Positions 52,738-62,265 are shown, counted from the stretch's first letter. The stretch: DNA of 64,000 nt from Sneathiella sedimenti (GCF_017313765.1 NZ_JAFLNC010000002.1:806001-870000); one strand, 5' to 3'. Notes: generated from the sequence alone by a model not told the origin. Translations and numbers: made by a program.

Positions 52738-53553
52738 ATGGATTTAAAAGAAATAATGGATGAGATCGTCCTTATTATTACGCAATATGGCCTCGACGTG
52801 ATTGGCGCGTTAGTCATCCTGATTATCGGCTACATCATATCGAAGCGCGTGCCATCCGTCCTGGAAAATTTGATGCACAAGCGCGGTATCGATCCAACGG
52901 TTAGCGGTTTTCTGGGTAGCCTGACACGGTTCGTTATCCTTGCCATCACCTTGCTCTTGGTCCTCGCGCAGTTTGGGGTGCAGACAGCCAGCCTGATTGC
53001 GGTTCTTGGTGCAGCCGGCCTTGCCATCGGCCTGGCGCTTCAGGGCACGCTCAGCAATGTGGCGGGCGGCGTGATGCTGCTAATTTTCCGGCCAATGAAG
53101 GTGGGTCAGTACGTAGAAGTCGGCGGCCATGGTGGCACGGTCAAGAATGTCAGCCTGTTCACGACGGAGCTGGCGACGCCGGATAACATCCAGGTGATCA
53201 TCCCGAACGGGTCGGTCTGGGGCAATGCCATCCGCAACTTCAGCTTTCATCCCACGCGGCGGATGGATCTGGTCATGGGGATTGCCTATGAGGACGATAT
53301 CGACAAGGCCCGCGACATCATGCTCCGGCTGATCGAGGCGGATGAGCGGTCCCATAAGGAGCCGGCACCGCTGATCGAGATTGCGGAACTGGCCGACAGC
53401 TCGGTTAATTTCACCGTGCGTGTCTGGTGCGACAACGGGAACTACTTCCCACTGAAATTCGCGCTGACCAAGGCGATCAAGCAGGCGTTTGACAAGGAAG
53501 GGATTTCAATTCCGTATCCGCAACGCGATATCCACCTGATCAAGGAAGACTGA
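52738..53553 (+). CDS. Small-conductance mechanosensitive channel, MscS family
   Basis: The protein has 271 residues. Three transmembrane helices lie near 18-40, 60-80 and 84-110. The pore helix VLGAAGLAIGLALQGTLSNVAGG (about 89-111) and then FRPMKVGQYVEVGGHGGTV start the beta domain. It opens under membrane tension to release solutes at osmotic down-shock. The length equals that of E. coli MscS (286) with a short N-terminus. AAGGGG precedes the ATG at 52738; a GTG six codons earlier is less likely. Confidence 0.95.
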   Translation: MDLKEIMDEIVLIITQYGLDVIGALVILIIGYIISKRVPSVLENLMHKRGIDPTVSGFLGSLTRFVILAITLLLVLAQFGVQTASLIAVLGAAGLAIGLALQGTLSNVAGGVMLLIFRPMKVGQYVEVGGHGGTVKNVSLFTTELATPDNIQVIIPNGSVWGNAIRNFSFHPTRRMDLVMGIAYEDDIDKARDIMLRLIEADERSHKEPAPLIEIAELADSSVNFTVRVWCDNGNYFPLKFALTKAIKQAFDKEGISIPYPQRDIHLIKED

Positions 53554-53559
53554 TAAAGC

Positions 53560-53592
53560 AAGCCGCTCCGATCCGTCGGGGCGGCTTTTTTT
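53560..53592 (+). terminator. Intrinsic terminator of mscS
   Basis: AAGCCGCTCCG (53560-53570), a 6-nt loop, CGGGGCGGCTT (53577-53587) with one G-T pair, then a T-run. The T-run runs into the stop codon of the convergent channel gene. Confidence 0.85.
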
Positions 53593-54031
53593 AACCCTGA
53601 TAATGATCCATGCCGTGTTTCTTCCAGAAGAAGGCACGGGCATTGACAAGGAAGGCCGTACTCCAGCCGAACAGGATAATGCCGCTTACCGCCTGGAGGG
53701 AGGAAGTCAGGTTCCAATTATCGCTGAGCACCACATCACCATAGCCGAGCGTCGTATAGGTCACGGTGGAAAAATAGATGGCCTCGTTCAGCCCGTTGAG
53801 TTCCCCGCTCAAGTAATAAAAGAACCCCCAGAGCCAGGCCTCGATCGTATGCGCCGCAAACAGACCCATGACCACGATAATCATGATGACGATATGGCCA
53901 TATACCGGCATCCGGCGGTCCCATTTCGGGCCGATATGTTTCAGGCGACGGAGCAACAGCTCCAGACAGACCGCATGATTGACCACACATAGGACTATCA
54001 GGACCGTCCCGACAATGAGTTGGATGAACAT
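53591..54031 (-). CDS. Two-helix potassium channel family protein
   Basis: The protein has 146 residues. Hydrophobic helices are near 3-24, 46-70 and 105-130. The K+ selectivity filter is exact (TVTYTTLGYGDVVL, about 90-103). It has no cytosolic RCK/TrkA domain, so it is a minimal ion channel (PF07885). AGGAG precedes the ATG. It is convergent with mscS, and together with it suggests an osmotic or membrane-potential role. Confidence 0.88.
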   Translation of the reverse strand: MFIQLIVGTVLIVLCVVNHAVCLELLLRRLKHIGPKWDRRMPVYGHIVIMIIVVMGLFAAHTIEAWLWGFFYYLSGELNGLNEAIYFSTVTYTTLGYGDVVLSDNWNLTSSLQAVSGIILFGWSTAFLVNARAFFWKKHGMDHYQG

Positions 54032-54064
54032 AGAGTTTACTCCTGTGGCAATAGAAAGGGCGGT

Positions 54065-55648
54065 TTATCCCGCCGCCTTGATTAAATCCGCCGCCTTCTC
54101 GCCGATCATGATCGTCGGGGCGTTGGTATTGCCGCCAATGACGGACGGCATAATGGAGGCGTCGGCAATGCGCAACCCGGCAATACCATGAACCCGTAGT
54201 TCCGGATCGACAACCGCCATGGGATCGGTGCCCATCTTGCAACTGCCAACGGGATGATACACGGTATCGGCGCGGCTGCGGATGGCATCCTCAATGGCCG
54301 CGTCGGATGTCATGTCGACAGCATAGAGCGGCTTGCCGCGATAGGGGTCAAAGGCCGGCGCATCAAAAATTCTCTGCGTCATTTTCACACCCTTGACCAG
54401 CGTGTCGACATCTTCCTGCTGGCTCAGGAAATTCGGGTCGATCCGCGGGGGATCAAGCGGATTACTGCTGTTGAGCCCAACATGACCGCGGCTTTTCGGC
54501 CGGAGGACGCAGACATGGCAGCTAAAGCCATGGCCCAGATGGGTTTTGCGCGCATGATCATCAAGCGGTCCTATGACGAAATGCAGCTGGATATCCGGTC
54601 GCGTCAGAGCCGGATCAGTTTTCAGGAAGCCCCCGCGCTCCGCAAGCGGGGAGGAAATGATGCCTGTCCGTTTTTTCCGCCATTCGAATATCCCCTTGAT
54701 TAAATCAGCCCCTCCGCCAAGGGAGATACCCATTGTTTCTCGCGATGAGGACTTATGCGCCACCACATAGTCGATATGGTCTTGGAGGTTCTGCCCGACG
54801 CCCGGAAGCTCATGCACTGTCTCTATCCCGTGCATGTTAAGCTCCTTCGCAGGCCCGATCCCGGAGAGGAGCAACAATTGCGGCGACGCAAAGGCGCCAC
54901 CTGCGAGGATGATTTCTTTCCCCGCCCTGATCTCCGCCGTCTTGCCGTCCTTGATATAGGCAATCCCGACGGCCTTTTTCCCCTCCATCAGGATTCTACC
55001 CGCATGGGCATGTGTAATGATATGAAGATTGGGTCGGTTGAGATTGGGCGTCAGATACGCTTTTGCCGCGCTCCAACGCTCACCGTTTTTCTGCGTCACC
55101 TGATACGTGCCAAGCCCCTCCTGCGTGGCGCCGTTGAAATCCTTGCTCATTGGCATCTGGACCTGCATCGCTGCATCCAGGAAGACATCGCTGATTGGCA
55201 TGTGTGCACGCATCTTCGCGACATTGAGCGGACCCTCGGTGCCATGATACGCATCGGCGCCACCCTCGTTATTCTCCGACTTCTTGAAATAGGGGAGCAC
55301 GTCTTTATACGACCAGCCCTTATTGCCCAAGGCTGCCCAGTCGTCGTAGTCTGCGGGGTGTCCGCGTACATAGAGCATGGCATTGATCGAGCTGGAGCCG
55401 CCCAACGTCTTGCCGCGTGGCTGATATCCTTTGCGCCCCTTGAGCCCCGGTTGCGGCACCGTCTCATACGCCCAGTTGTTAATCTTGCGCGGCAGCATCA
55501 CCGCAATGCCGATCGGGGCGTGGATCAGGATGCTGTTATCCGGTCCTCCCGCCTCCAGCAGGCAGACCTGCGTTTTCAGATCCTCCGACAGGCGGCTTGC
55601 CACAACAGCCCCGCCCGATCCGCCGCCAACCACGATATAGTCGTACAT
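54065..55648 (-). CDS. GMC family FAD oxidoreductase (choline/alcohol dehydrogenase type)
   Basis: The protein has 527 residues from the ATG at 55648, which follows GGGAGGAAAAC. The FAD motif is YIVVGGGSGGAVVASRL (about 4-20), with the GMC signature GKTLGGSSSINAMLYVRGHPADYD near 78-101. The catalytic His is near VYHPVGSCKMG (about 459-469). The substrate may be choline, an alkanol or polyethylene glycol; which is not clear. It is downstream of the HIBADH-family gene with a 50-bp gap, so the two are likely cotranscribed. Confidence 0.88.
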   Translation of the reverse strand: MYDYIVVGGGSGGAVVASRLSEDLKTQVCLLEAGGPDNSILIHAPIGIAVMLPRKINNWAYETVPQPGLKGRKGYQPRGKTLGGSSSINAMLYVRGHPADYDDWAALGNKGWSYKDVLPYFKKSENNEGGADAYHGTEGPLNVAKMRAHMPISDVFLDAAMQVQMPMSKDFNGATQEGLGTYQVTQKNGERWSAAKAYLTPNLNRPNLHIITHAHAGRILMEGKKAVGIAYIKDGKTAEIRAGKEIILAGGAFASPQLLLLSGIGPAKELNMHGIETVHELPGVGQNLQDHIDYVVAHKSSSRETMGISLGGGADLIKGIFEWRKKRTGIISSPLAERGGFLKTDPALTRPDIQLHFVIGPLDDHARKTHLGHGFSCHVCVLRPKSRGHVGLNSSNPLDPPRIDPNFLSQQEDVDTLVKGVKMTQRIFDAPAFDPYRGKPLYAVDMTSDAAIEDAIRSRADTVYHPVGSCKMGTDPMAVVDPELRVHGIAGLRIADASIMPSVIGGNTNAPTIMIGEKAADLIKAAG

Positions 55649-55698
55649 GTTTTCCTCCCAGGTGTCCTTAAACCGCCGACCGGCGCGGGCGGTGCGCT

Positions 55699-56523
55699 TC
55701 ATTCCTCGGGGAGGTTGCGAAGCTCCGCGATGACGCTTCTGGCGAATTCGTTGATCCTGAGTTCCGGGAAGTCGGCCGTTGTATCGATCAGGGCGTTGAC
55801 GTCCTTCTCCAGGATGCCGATGGTATTGACGAGGGAATAGCCTTCTGTCGCCCAGGAGATTTTATCTAGATTATCGCCGAACCAGGTCGCACCGGAACTG
55901 CTGCTGGCAACTTCGAGCAGGCGGTCGCGCGGAAACTCGAGCGCGTCGGCGGCTTTCAGTATTTCCCGCACGGCGACAACGGAACTCGCTGCCAGCATAT
56001 TGTTGAGCACCTTGCACAACATTCCTTGTCCCAGCGGGCCGAGATGATTGATCTCGCTGCCCATGGCGGTGAAGGCGGGCATTATCTCCGCAATGTCGTC
56101 CGCGTCCCCGCCCAGCATGAAGGTGAGGGTGCCTTCTTCCGCGCTGAAGGGGGCGCCCGACATCGGGGCGTCAATCAGCCGCGTTTCGGAAGGCAGGCTC
56201 TTGCGCAAAATCGAGATAATCTTTGGGGACAATGTGGAACTGACGACAAGAATATGCGGGTGCGCATCCCCGGTAAAGAGGCCCTTGTTTCCGAAACAAA
56301 GCTCCTCGGTCTGACTCCAGTCGCGCACAACCGAGATAACCACCGGGCATCGCGCTGCGAGGGCGGCGGCATCTTCCAGCATGCGCGGTGAGAAGTCTCC
56401 GAAAGCCGTTTTCGGACGCACGTCATAGCCATAGACGTCGAATCCTGATCGTTGAAGGCTTTTGGCCATCGGCAGGCCCATCGCCCCGCAACCCGCAACG
56501 CCGATTGTCGGCAGTGTTACCAT
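55699..56523 (-). CDS. NAD(P)-dependent beta-hydroxyacid dehydrogenase (3-hydroxyisobutyrate dehydrogenase family)
   Basis: The protein has 274 residues from the ATG at 56523 (GAGGGAAG upstream). N-terminal GVAGCGAMGLPMAKSLQRSG is the NAD(P)-binding motif of the family. LIDAPMSGAPFSAEEGTLTFMLGG (about 117-140) is the substrate-binding block and contains the conserved Ser/Gly. KVLNNMLAASSVVAVREI (about 171-188) has the catalytic Lys. Substrate could be 3-hydroxyisobutyrate, tartronate semialdehyde or similar; a glycerate kinase gene 3 kb away makes tartronate semialdehyde reduction worth considering. Confidence 0.85.
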   Translation of the reverse strand: MVTLPTIGVAGCGAMGLPMAKSLQRSGFDVYGYDVRPKTAFGDFSPRMLEDAAALAARCPVVISVVRDWSQTEELCFGNKGLFTGDAHPHILVVSSTLSPKIISILRKSLPSETRLIDAPMSGAPFSAEEGTLTFMLGGDADDIAEIMPAFTAMGSEINHLGPLGQGMLCKVLNNMLAASSVVAVREILKAADALEFPRDRLLEVASSSSGATWFGDNLDKISWATEGYSLVNTIGILEKDVNALIDTTADFPELRINEFARSVIAELRNLPEE

Positions 56524-56716
56524 TCCACTTCCCTCAACATTTTTTAAAACTATACCCGCATCCGAAGGGAGCGTCATTACTTTCTAATATATAAGCTTGT
56601 GAAATATCTTCCTGATTGGACCCTTCAAATCATACTAATTGGCCCTTTTTTCCTAACCAGTTCAAGATCATGATACACTCAACTAATACCGTGATTTTTG
56701 CGATGAGGATGAAACC

Positions 56717-58744
56717 ATGTCTCTTGAACTCGCCAGTGTGTGCCCGCTCGACTGCCCTGATACCTGTAGCTTCACCGTGACGGTGGAGGAAGGCAAGGTC
56801 GCGAAAGTGCGCGGCTCCAAGGCCAATCCGCTGACCAATGGCGTCGTCTGCAACAAGGTCGCGCGCTATTATCCGGAGTTCGTGCATGGCAAGAACCGCC
56901 TGACCTACCCGATGAAGCGGGTCGGCCCGAAAGGCGGGGAGGCGTTTGAGAGGATTTCGTGGGAAGAGGCAATCGACACGATCTATGAGCGCTTCACCGC
57001 CATCATTGAGGAGCATGGCCCGCAGGCGATCATTCCGTATAACTACGCCGGACCGCACGGCATGTTGGCAATGGGGTCAATGGACCTTCGCTTCTTCTAT
57101 CGTCTGGGGGCGTCAATCCTGTTCCGGCGCGCCATGTGCGGCGGCGTCAAGTCGGAGGCGTTCAAGGGCACCTTCGGCCTTGCCGGTGCCATGCAGCCCG
57201 AGCAATGCGCCAAATCAAAGTTGATTGTCGTCTGGGGAAATAACGTAACCTACTGCAACCTGCATCTGGCACCGATCATCAAGAAGGCAAAGGCAGAGGG
57301 CGCGAAGCTCGTCGTGATCGATCCCAAACGGATCAAGATCGCGGAGCAGGCGGATATGTATCTTCCCGTTCGGCCGGGGATGGATCTGATCCTCGCCTGG
57401 GCCATCGCGGTGGAACTTGAACGCATTGGCGGATTTGATCAGGCCTTTATCGACCAGCATGTCGAGGGTGCCGAGGAATTCATGACCGAGGCTCGCAAAT
57501 ACAGCATTGAGCAATCGGCGGAACTTTGCGGCGTGTCTGAAGAGGATATCCGCGCCTTTGCCAGGCTCTATAAGGAGACAGCCCCCGCCGCGATATCCGT
57601 CGGCAACGGGATCGAGCGGAACCGCAATGGCGGCAACGGCATCCGGGCAATTTTCGCGCTGCCGGCGCTTGCCGGAAAATTTGGCGTGGCCGGTGGCGGT
57701 ATCGTCGGTGGGGCGGGCAACCTCTTTCCGAAGACGATTGATAAACTGCAGCGGCCTGACCTGATCCCCGAAGGCACCCGCACCCTCAATATCATTGATA
57801 TCGGGCGGCACCTGGTGGAGGAGGATCTCGATATCCCGCTGAAAGGCGTGTTTATCTACAACCACAATCCGGTGGTCGTTTCCCCGGACCAGAATTTGAC
57901 GAAGAAGGGCCTCTCGCGGGAGGATATCTTTACTGTTGGTTGCGATGTCGCTATGACCGACAGCATGAAATATTGCGACATCATCCTGCCGGCGGCGACC
58001 CATTTCGAGCATGATGATATCTTCTGCGCCTATGGCCAGCCCTATCTGCAACGGGCGGAACCGGTGATTGCTCCGGTCGGGGAATCGCTCCCCAATACGG
58101 AGATTTTCCGCCGTCTAGCCGCCCGCTTCGGCTTCAACGAGGGGATATTCAAAGCGACGGACAAGGAACTTATCGATGATGCCATCGACAACAACGATCC
58201 ACGCCTGAAAGGCTATCGCCCAAGCGAAATCCCGGTCGGCACCGCTCTCTCCATGGAGCGGAACGGGGAAGACACGATCCTGTTCAAGAACGCCAAGCCG
58301 GCAACCCCAAGCGGCAAGATCGAGCTGAAATCGGGTTATCTCCGCGACACCTTCGGGGAAGAGATTCCGACCTATCACCCGGTTGAGGATAGTTTTCCGC
58401 TCTCCCTCGTCACGCCGTCATCGAATAAGATGATAACCTCGACCTTTGGCGGGGTGAAGGCAAATGACGATGTGCCGGAACTGGAAATACATCCGGAGGA
58501 TGCCGCAGCGCGCGGGCTGAAAGATGGTATGCAGGTCAAGGTTTTCAACAATCTGGGCGAGGTTTACCTGCCGCTGAAAATCAGTGACAATGTCCGCCCC
58601 GGTGTGCTCTATTCTCCCAAAGGATCCTGGTTCAAGACAACGACGAATAACCAGACGGTTTCGGCGCTTGCCCCGACATTCAAGGCGGACCTCTCCGAAG
58701 GTGCCTGCTTTAATGACTGCCGGGTTGAGGTTGTAGCCGCCTGA
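56717..58744 (+). CDS. Orphan molybdopterin oxidoreductase of the DMSO-reductase family
   Basis: The protein has 675 residues. An N-terminal [4Fe-4S] site CPLDCPDTC (Cys9, 13, 17) is completed by Cys45 (VVCNKV). Cys141 in AMCGGVKSEAF is the probable Mo ligand. KLIVVWGNNVTYCNLH and PGMDLILAWAIAVELE are cofactor-binding blocks. No signal peptide is seen and no iron-sulfur or membrane subunit gene is adjacent, so it probably uses a soluble electron partner. Substrate is unknown. GAGGATG precedes the ATG, and GFA and glycerate kinase genes follow. Confidence 0.87.
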   Translation: MSLELASVCPLDCPDTCSFTVTVEEGKVAKVRGSKANPLTNGVVCNKVARYYPEFVHGKNRLTYPMKRVGPKGGEAFERISWEEAIDTIYERFTAIIEEHGPQAIIPYNYAGPHGMLAMGSMDLRFFYRLGASILFRRAMCGGVKSEAFKGTFGLAGAMQPEQCAKSKLIVVWGNNVTYCNLHLAPIIKKAKAEGAKLVVIDPKRIKIAEQADMYLPVRPGMDLILAWAIAVELERIGGFDQAFIDQHVEGAEEFMTEARKYSIEQSAELCGVSEEDIRAFARLYKETAPAAISVGNGIERNRNGGNGIRAIFALPALAGKFGVAGGGIVGGAGNLFPKTIDKLQRPDLIPEGTRTLNIIDIGRHLVEEDLDIPLKGVFIYNHNPVVVSPDQNLTKKGLSREDIFTVGCDVAMTDSMKYCDIILPAATHFEHDDIFCAYGQPYLQRAEPVIAPVGESLPNTEIFRRLAARFGFNEGIFKATDKELIDDAIDNNDPRLKGYRPSEIPVGTALSMERNGEDTILFKNAKPATPSGKIELKSGYLRDTFGEEIPTYHPVEDSFPLSLVTPSSNKMITSTFGGVKANDDVPELEIHPEDAAARGLKDGMQVKVFNNLGEVYLPLKISDNVRPGVLYSPKGSWFKTTTNNQTVSALAPTFKADLSEGACFNDCRVEVVAA

Positions 58745-58761
58745 CTTCATTGGGAGGAAAC

Positions 58762-59202
58762 ATGAGTGACAAGAGTGAAAAGAACCTTCGGGCAAAGGGG
58801 GGCTGCCTCTGCGGCGGTATACGGTTCGAGATTTATCAGCCGCTTCGCCCCGTTGTCGTCTGCCATTGCAAGCAGTGCCGACAGACCGCAGGCTATATGA
58901 ACGGGTTTACTGTCTGTCTGCCGGAGAATCTCGTCTTCACCAGGGAGGAAACGCTGACCTGGTATGAGAGCTCGGAAGAGGCGAAGCGAGGGTTCTGCAA
59001 CAAATGCGGCTCCAGCATATTCTGGACCTATAAGTCAGGCGGCAATATGGGAATTGCCCCGGGGTCTCTCGATGAACCCACGGGCCTTAAAACTGCGATG
59101 CATATCTTCACCGAGTTTGCTGGCGATTATTACGAGATTACCGACGGACTGCCCGAACGTCCGGGACAGCGCCATGATGACGATATTCTGGAAGCCAATT
59201 GA
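58762..59202 (+). CDS. GFA family (CENP-V/glutathione-dependent formaldehyde-activating-like) protein
   Basis: The protein has 146 residues. The zinc-type Cys pattern is complete: GGCLCGGIRFEI (about 15-26), CHCKQCRQTAGYM (about 35-47), and GFCNKCGSSIFW (about 77-88). Members bind zinc; some act on S-hydroxymethyl glutathione, others have no proven activity. It starts 17 bp after the molybdoenzyme with GGAGGAAAC upstream, so it is in the same operon. Confidence 0.9.
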   Translation: MSDKSEKNLRAKGGCLCGGIRFEIYQPLRPVVVCHCKQCRQTAGYMNGFTVCLPENLVFTREETLTWYESSEEAKRGFCNKCGSSIFWTYKSGGNMGIAPGSLDEPTGLKTAMHIFTEFAGDYYEITDGLPERPGQRHDDDILEAN

Positions 59203-59266
59203 AATACCGCTGGCCATTTGATCCCGACTTCCGTTAAAAAACAGGCTGTTTTGCCGGAGGGGACAG

Positions 59267-60541
59267 ATGGATCAGGATAATCGAGCATTTTTGGCCAGCC
59301 TTTTTGACGCGGCGGTCAGCGCCGCGGATCCGCGCGAGACCCTTGTCCGGCATCTGCCTCCCGTGCCGAAGGGCCGCGCGGTCGTTATCGGGGCGGGCAA
59401 GGCCGCGGCCTCCATGGCGAAAGCGGTGGAGGAGAATTGGCAGGGCCCGCTTGAGGGCCTCGTCATCACCCGCTATGAGCATGGCCTGCCGCTTGAAAAA
59501 ATAAAGGTGGTGGAGGCGGGGCATCCGGTCCCCGATGCGGAAGGGGCCAAGGCCGCAGATGATATCCTTGAGCTACTTGAGGGTTTGACAGAAGATGATC
59601 TCGTGCTCTGCCTGATTTCCGGCGGCGGATCATCACTCCTTGCGAAGCCAGGAGAAGGCATCACGCTGGACGAAAAGAAAGCCGTGACCAAGGCGCTGCT
59701 GGCCTCCGGGGCGAATATTACCGAGATGAACACCCTGCGTAAGCATCTCTCCGCCATCAAGGGCGGGCGGCTTGCCGTTGCGGCCTATCCGGCCAAAGTC
59801 GTTACCCTGATGATTTCCGATGTGCCGGGCGATGATCCGGCGGTGATCGCCTCTGGTCCGACTGTGCCGGATGCAACGACCTCAGCCGATGCGCGTGGCG
59901 TGCTTGAAAAATACAATATCGACATTCCGCCCTCCATCGACGCCTATCTCAACAGCCCGGCGTCGGAAACACCGGCACCAGATCATCCGGCATTTGCAAA
60001 GGCGCAATCGATCATGATTGCCACGCCGCAGGAGTCGTTGCAGGCCGCCGCCGCCCTTGCCGCGTCAAAAGGCATCACGCCGGTCATTCTTGGCGACAGT
60101 ATCGAGGGGGAGGCGCGGGATGTTGCCGCCGTTATGGCCGCCATCGTTCGCCAAGTGAAGTTTCATGACCAGCCGTCCGCAAAGCCTTGCGTCCTAATTT
60201 CCGGCGGGGAGACCACAGTCACGGTCAAGAGTGAAAGCGGGGACACCGGGCGCGGCGGTCGCAACTGCGAGTTTCTGCTCGCCCTGGCGCATCATCTGAA
60301 TGGCCTCGATGGTGTCTATGTTCTGGCCTGCGATACGGATGGCATTGACGGCACCGAGGATAATGCCGGTGCGATTATCACGCCGGATACTCTAGAACGA
60401 GCTAGTAAAGCGGGCCTCAGTGCGAAAAACTATCTCGCCCGGCATGACAGCTACAGCCTGTTCGACGGGCTGGGAGACCTTATCAAGACGGGGCCGACAA
60501 GGACTAATGTGAATGACTTTCGGGCGATCCTGATCTTGTAG
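59267..60541 (+). CDS. Glycerate 2-kinase (MOFRL/GckA family)
   Basis: The protein has 424 residues. N-terminal domain: GRAVVIGAGKAAASMAKAVE (about 36-55), then VVEAGHPVPDAEG and LVLCLISGGGSSLLAKPGEG (about 109-128). The MOFRL C-terminal domain has CVLISGGETTVTV and GRGGRNCEFLLALA. The reaction is D-glycerate + ATP to 2-phosphoglycerate, typically at the end of glycolate, tartronate or serine pathways. GGAGGGG precedes the ATG. It ends the plus-strand run, abutting the convergent regulator gene. Confidence 0.9.
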   Translation: MDQDNRAFLASLFDAAVSAADPRETLVRHLPPVPKGRAVVIGAGKAAASMAKAVEENWQGPLEGLVITRYEHGLPLEKIKVVEAGHPVPDAEGAKAADDILELLEGLTEDDLVLCLISGGGSSLLAKPGEGITLDEKKAVTKALLASGANITEMNTLRKHLSAIKGGRLAVAAYPAKVVTLMISDVPGDDPAVIASGPTVPDATTSADARGVLEKYNIDIPPSIDAYLNSPASETPAPDHPAFAKAQSIMIATPQESLQAAAALAASKGITPVILGDSIEGEARDVAAVMAAIVRQVKFHDQPSAKPCVLISGGETTVTVKSESGDTGRGGRNCEFLLALAHHLNGLDGVYVLACDTDGIDGTEDNAGAIITPDTLERASKAGLSAKNYLARHDSYSLFDGLGDLIKTGPTRTNVNDFRAILIL

Positions 60542-61117
60542 CTAAATCTGCTTGCCCATCAGCACGACGAGGAGCGCGCGCGCCTCTTCCGCGCCGGTGT
60601 TGGCAATCTCATGCGGTTGATCGGCGGCATAACGTGCTGTCTCGCCGGCATAGACCCGTTCCGTCTCAATACCTGCCTGAACAGTGAGTTCTCCGCTGAA
60701 GACTGTCAGATGCTCTGTTGTCCGCGCGGTATGGGCGCTAGACGTCATCATGCCGCCCGGCTTGATCGTGACATCATACCATTCCATATCGTTAACAAGG
60801 CTGGCCGGCCCCAGCACCTTCAGGCTGTAGTGGCCCTTCGCGTCATTGAGGACGGGGATGGACGCGCCGCTGATAACCGTCAGGCTGTGGGTCGGGTCAT
60901 CGCCGCGCACAATATCGTCAATGGTGACGCCCAATGCCTCGGCGAGCCGCCAGACAGTCGCCAGGGTCGGGTTGGTCTCATTGCGCTCGATCTGGGAAAG
61001 CATGGACTTCGACACACCGCAGACCGCCGCCAGCTGATCGAGGGTGAGATGTTTCTCTTTGCGCAGGCGATTGACAGTGGCGCCCACGGCAGGGGGATTA
61101 TTTATTGTTTCTGACAT
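60542..61117 (-). CDS. XRE-cupin transcriptional regulator
   Basis: The protein has 191 residues. HTH: LRKEKHLTLDQLAAVCGVSKSMLSQIERNETNPTL-type segment (about 18-53). The C-terminal cupin (about 110-185) has GMMTSSAHTARTTEHLTVFSG and QPHEIANTGAEEA and probably binds a small ligand. It is divergent from tdh-kbl over 89 bp with repeated TCCGAT motifs, so control of threonine degradation is inferred. The start is the only ATG near the HTH. Confidence 0.87.
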   Translation of the reverse strand: MSETINNPPAVGATVNRLRKEKHLTLDQLAAVCGVSKSMLSQIERNETNPTLATVWRLAEALGVTIDDIVRGDDPTHSLTVISGASIPVLNDAKGHYSLKVLGPASLVNDMEWYDVTIKPGGMMTSSAHTARTTEHLTVFSGELTVQAGIETERVYAGETARYAADQPHEIANTGAEEARALLVVLMGKQI

Positions 61118-61120
61118 TTT

Positions 61121-61176
61121 TCCGATTGACAGGAATTAAATCCGATATATTTTACTAAATACAGTATAACGGATTT
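61121..61176. promoter_or_regulatory. Repeated operator-like motifs between the XRE-cupin gene and tdh
   Basis: TCCGAT occurs at 61121-61126 and 61141-61146, exactly 20 bp apart (two helical turns). AAATCCG (61138-61144) is matched by its inverse CGGATTT (61170-61176). They cover the probable promoter of tdh and the 5' end of the regulator transcript. Confidence 0.45.
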
Positions 61177-61206
61177 TTATCCAATTGCTAGAAAAATAGG
61201 TGTCCC

Positions 61207-62265
61207 ATGTTCACAATTGCCAAAACCGAAGCCGCCCGCGGAATCTGGTCCGCGTTTAAGGAGCCCCTGACTGCACCGGCGCGCGGCATGGTCATGGTGG
61301 ACGTAATTGCCGCCGGTATTTGCGGCACCGATTATCATATCTATAGCTGGGATAGCTGGTCGGCCGGTCGGATCAAGACACCGATGACCATCGGTCATGA
61401 ATTCGTCGGGCGGATCAGCGCGATTGGCGAGGGCGTCACGGGTTACGAGATTGGTGACCGGGTTTCCGCCGAATGCCATATTTCCTGCGGGGAATGCCAT
61501 TACTGCCGTACGGGCAATGCCCATATCTGCGAGAAGACGAGCATTATCGGTGTTGACCGACCCGGTGCCTTCGCGGAGCAGGTGGAAGTGCCCGCAAGCA
61601 ATCTCTGGCGCGTGCCAACTGCCATTCCTGATAAACACGCGGCTGTTTTCGATCCGGTGGGCAACGCCATGCATATGGTCTCGGCCGGCAAGGTCACCGC
61701 AAAAAACGTCCTTATTGTCGGCGGCGGTCCCATCGGTCTCTTCGCGGCAGCCATTGCCAAGGCTCATGGCGCGCGCACAGTTGCTTTGCAGGAACCGAAC
61801 CAGGCCCGCGCGGCAATTGCCAGAAGCCTAGATCTTGATCTCGTTGTTAATCCGCGTGATCCCGACAGCGCCGCGCAAATTCTCAACCTTACCGACGGTC
61901 ACGGGCCGGACGTGGTTCTCGAGGTGAGCGGAAACGGCGTCGCCCTGAATGCCGCGCTCGAGATTGCCGCACCGGGCGGGACATTCGCGCTTCTCGGCAT
62001 TCCCAGCGGACCGGTGGAGCTTGACCTCGGCGCAAAGGTGGTCATGAAGGGCGTCAGCCTGATTGGCGTCACCGGGCGGCGGATGTTTGAAACCTGGTAT
62101 CAGGTGGAGGCTTTCATGCTCAAGAACCCGGACCTGATGGAGAAGGTAATCACCCATGTCCTGCCCGCGACCGATTTTCAGCGGGGGTTCGAGTTGATGG
62201 ACGAAGGCGCCTGCGGCAAGATCGTCCTTGATTTCCAGCAGATTGACCAGAGGTTGCCAATATGA
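61207..62265 (+). CDS. tdh: L-threonine 3-dehydrogenase
   Basis: The protein has 352 residues, a zinc MDR dehydrogenase. Catalytic zinc Cys in AAGICGTDYHIYSWD (about 36-50) is followed by GHEFVGRISAIGEGV, and structural zinc Cys residues in ECHISCGECHYCRTGNAHIC (about 90-109). The NAD motif is NVLIVGGGPIGLFAAAIAKA. The length and DYHIY(S)W pattern match Tdh. It oxidises L-threonine to 2-amino-3-ketobutyrate. The ATGA overlap with kbl confirms the pathway. Confidence 0.95.
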   Translation: MFTIAKTEAARGIWSAFKEPLTAPARGMVMVDVIAAGICGTDYHIYSWDSWSAGRIKTPMTIGHEFVGRISAIGEGVTGYEIGDRVSAECHISCGECHYCRTGNAHICEKTSIIGVDRPGAFAEQVEVPASNLWRVPTAIPDKHAAVFDPVGNAMHMVSAGKVTAKNVLIVGGGPIGLFAAAIAKAHGARTVALQEPNQARAAIARSLDLDLVVNPRDPDSAAQILNLTDGHGPDVVLEVSGNGVALNAALEIAAPGGTFALLGIPSGPVELDLGAKVVMKGVSLIGVTGRRMFETWYQVEAFMLKNPDLMEKVITHVLPATDFQRGFELMDEGACGKIVLDFQQIDQRLPI

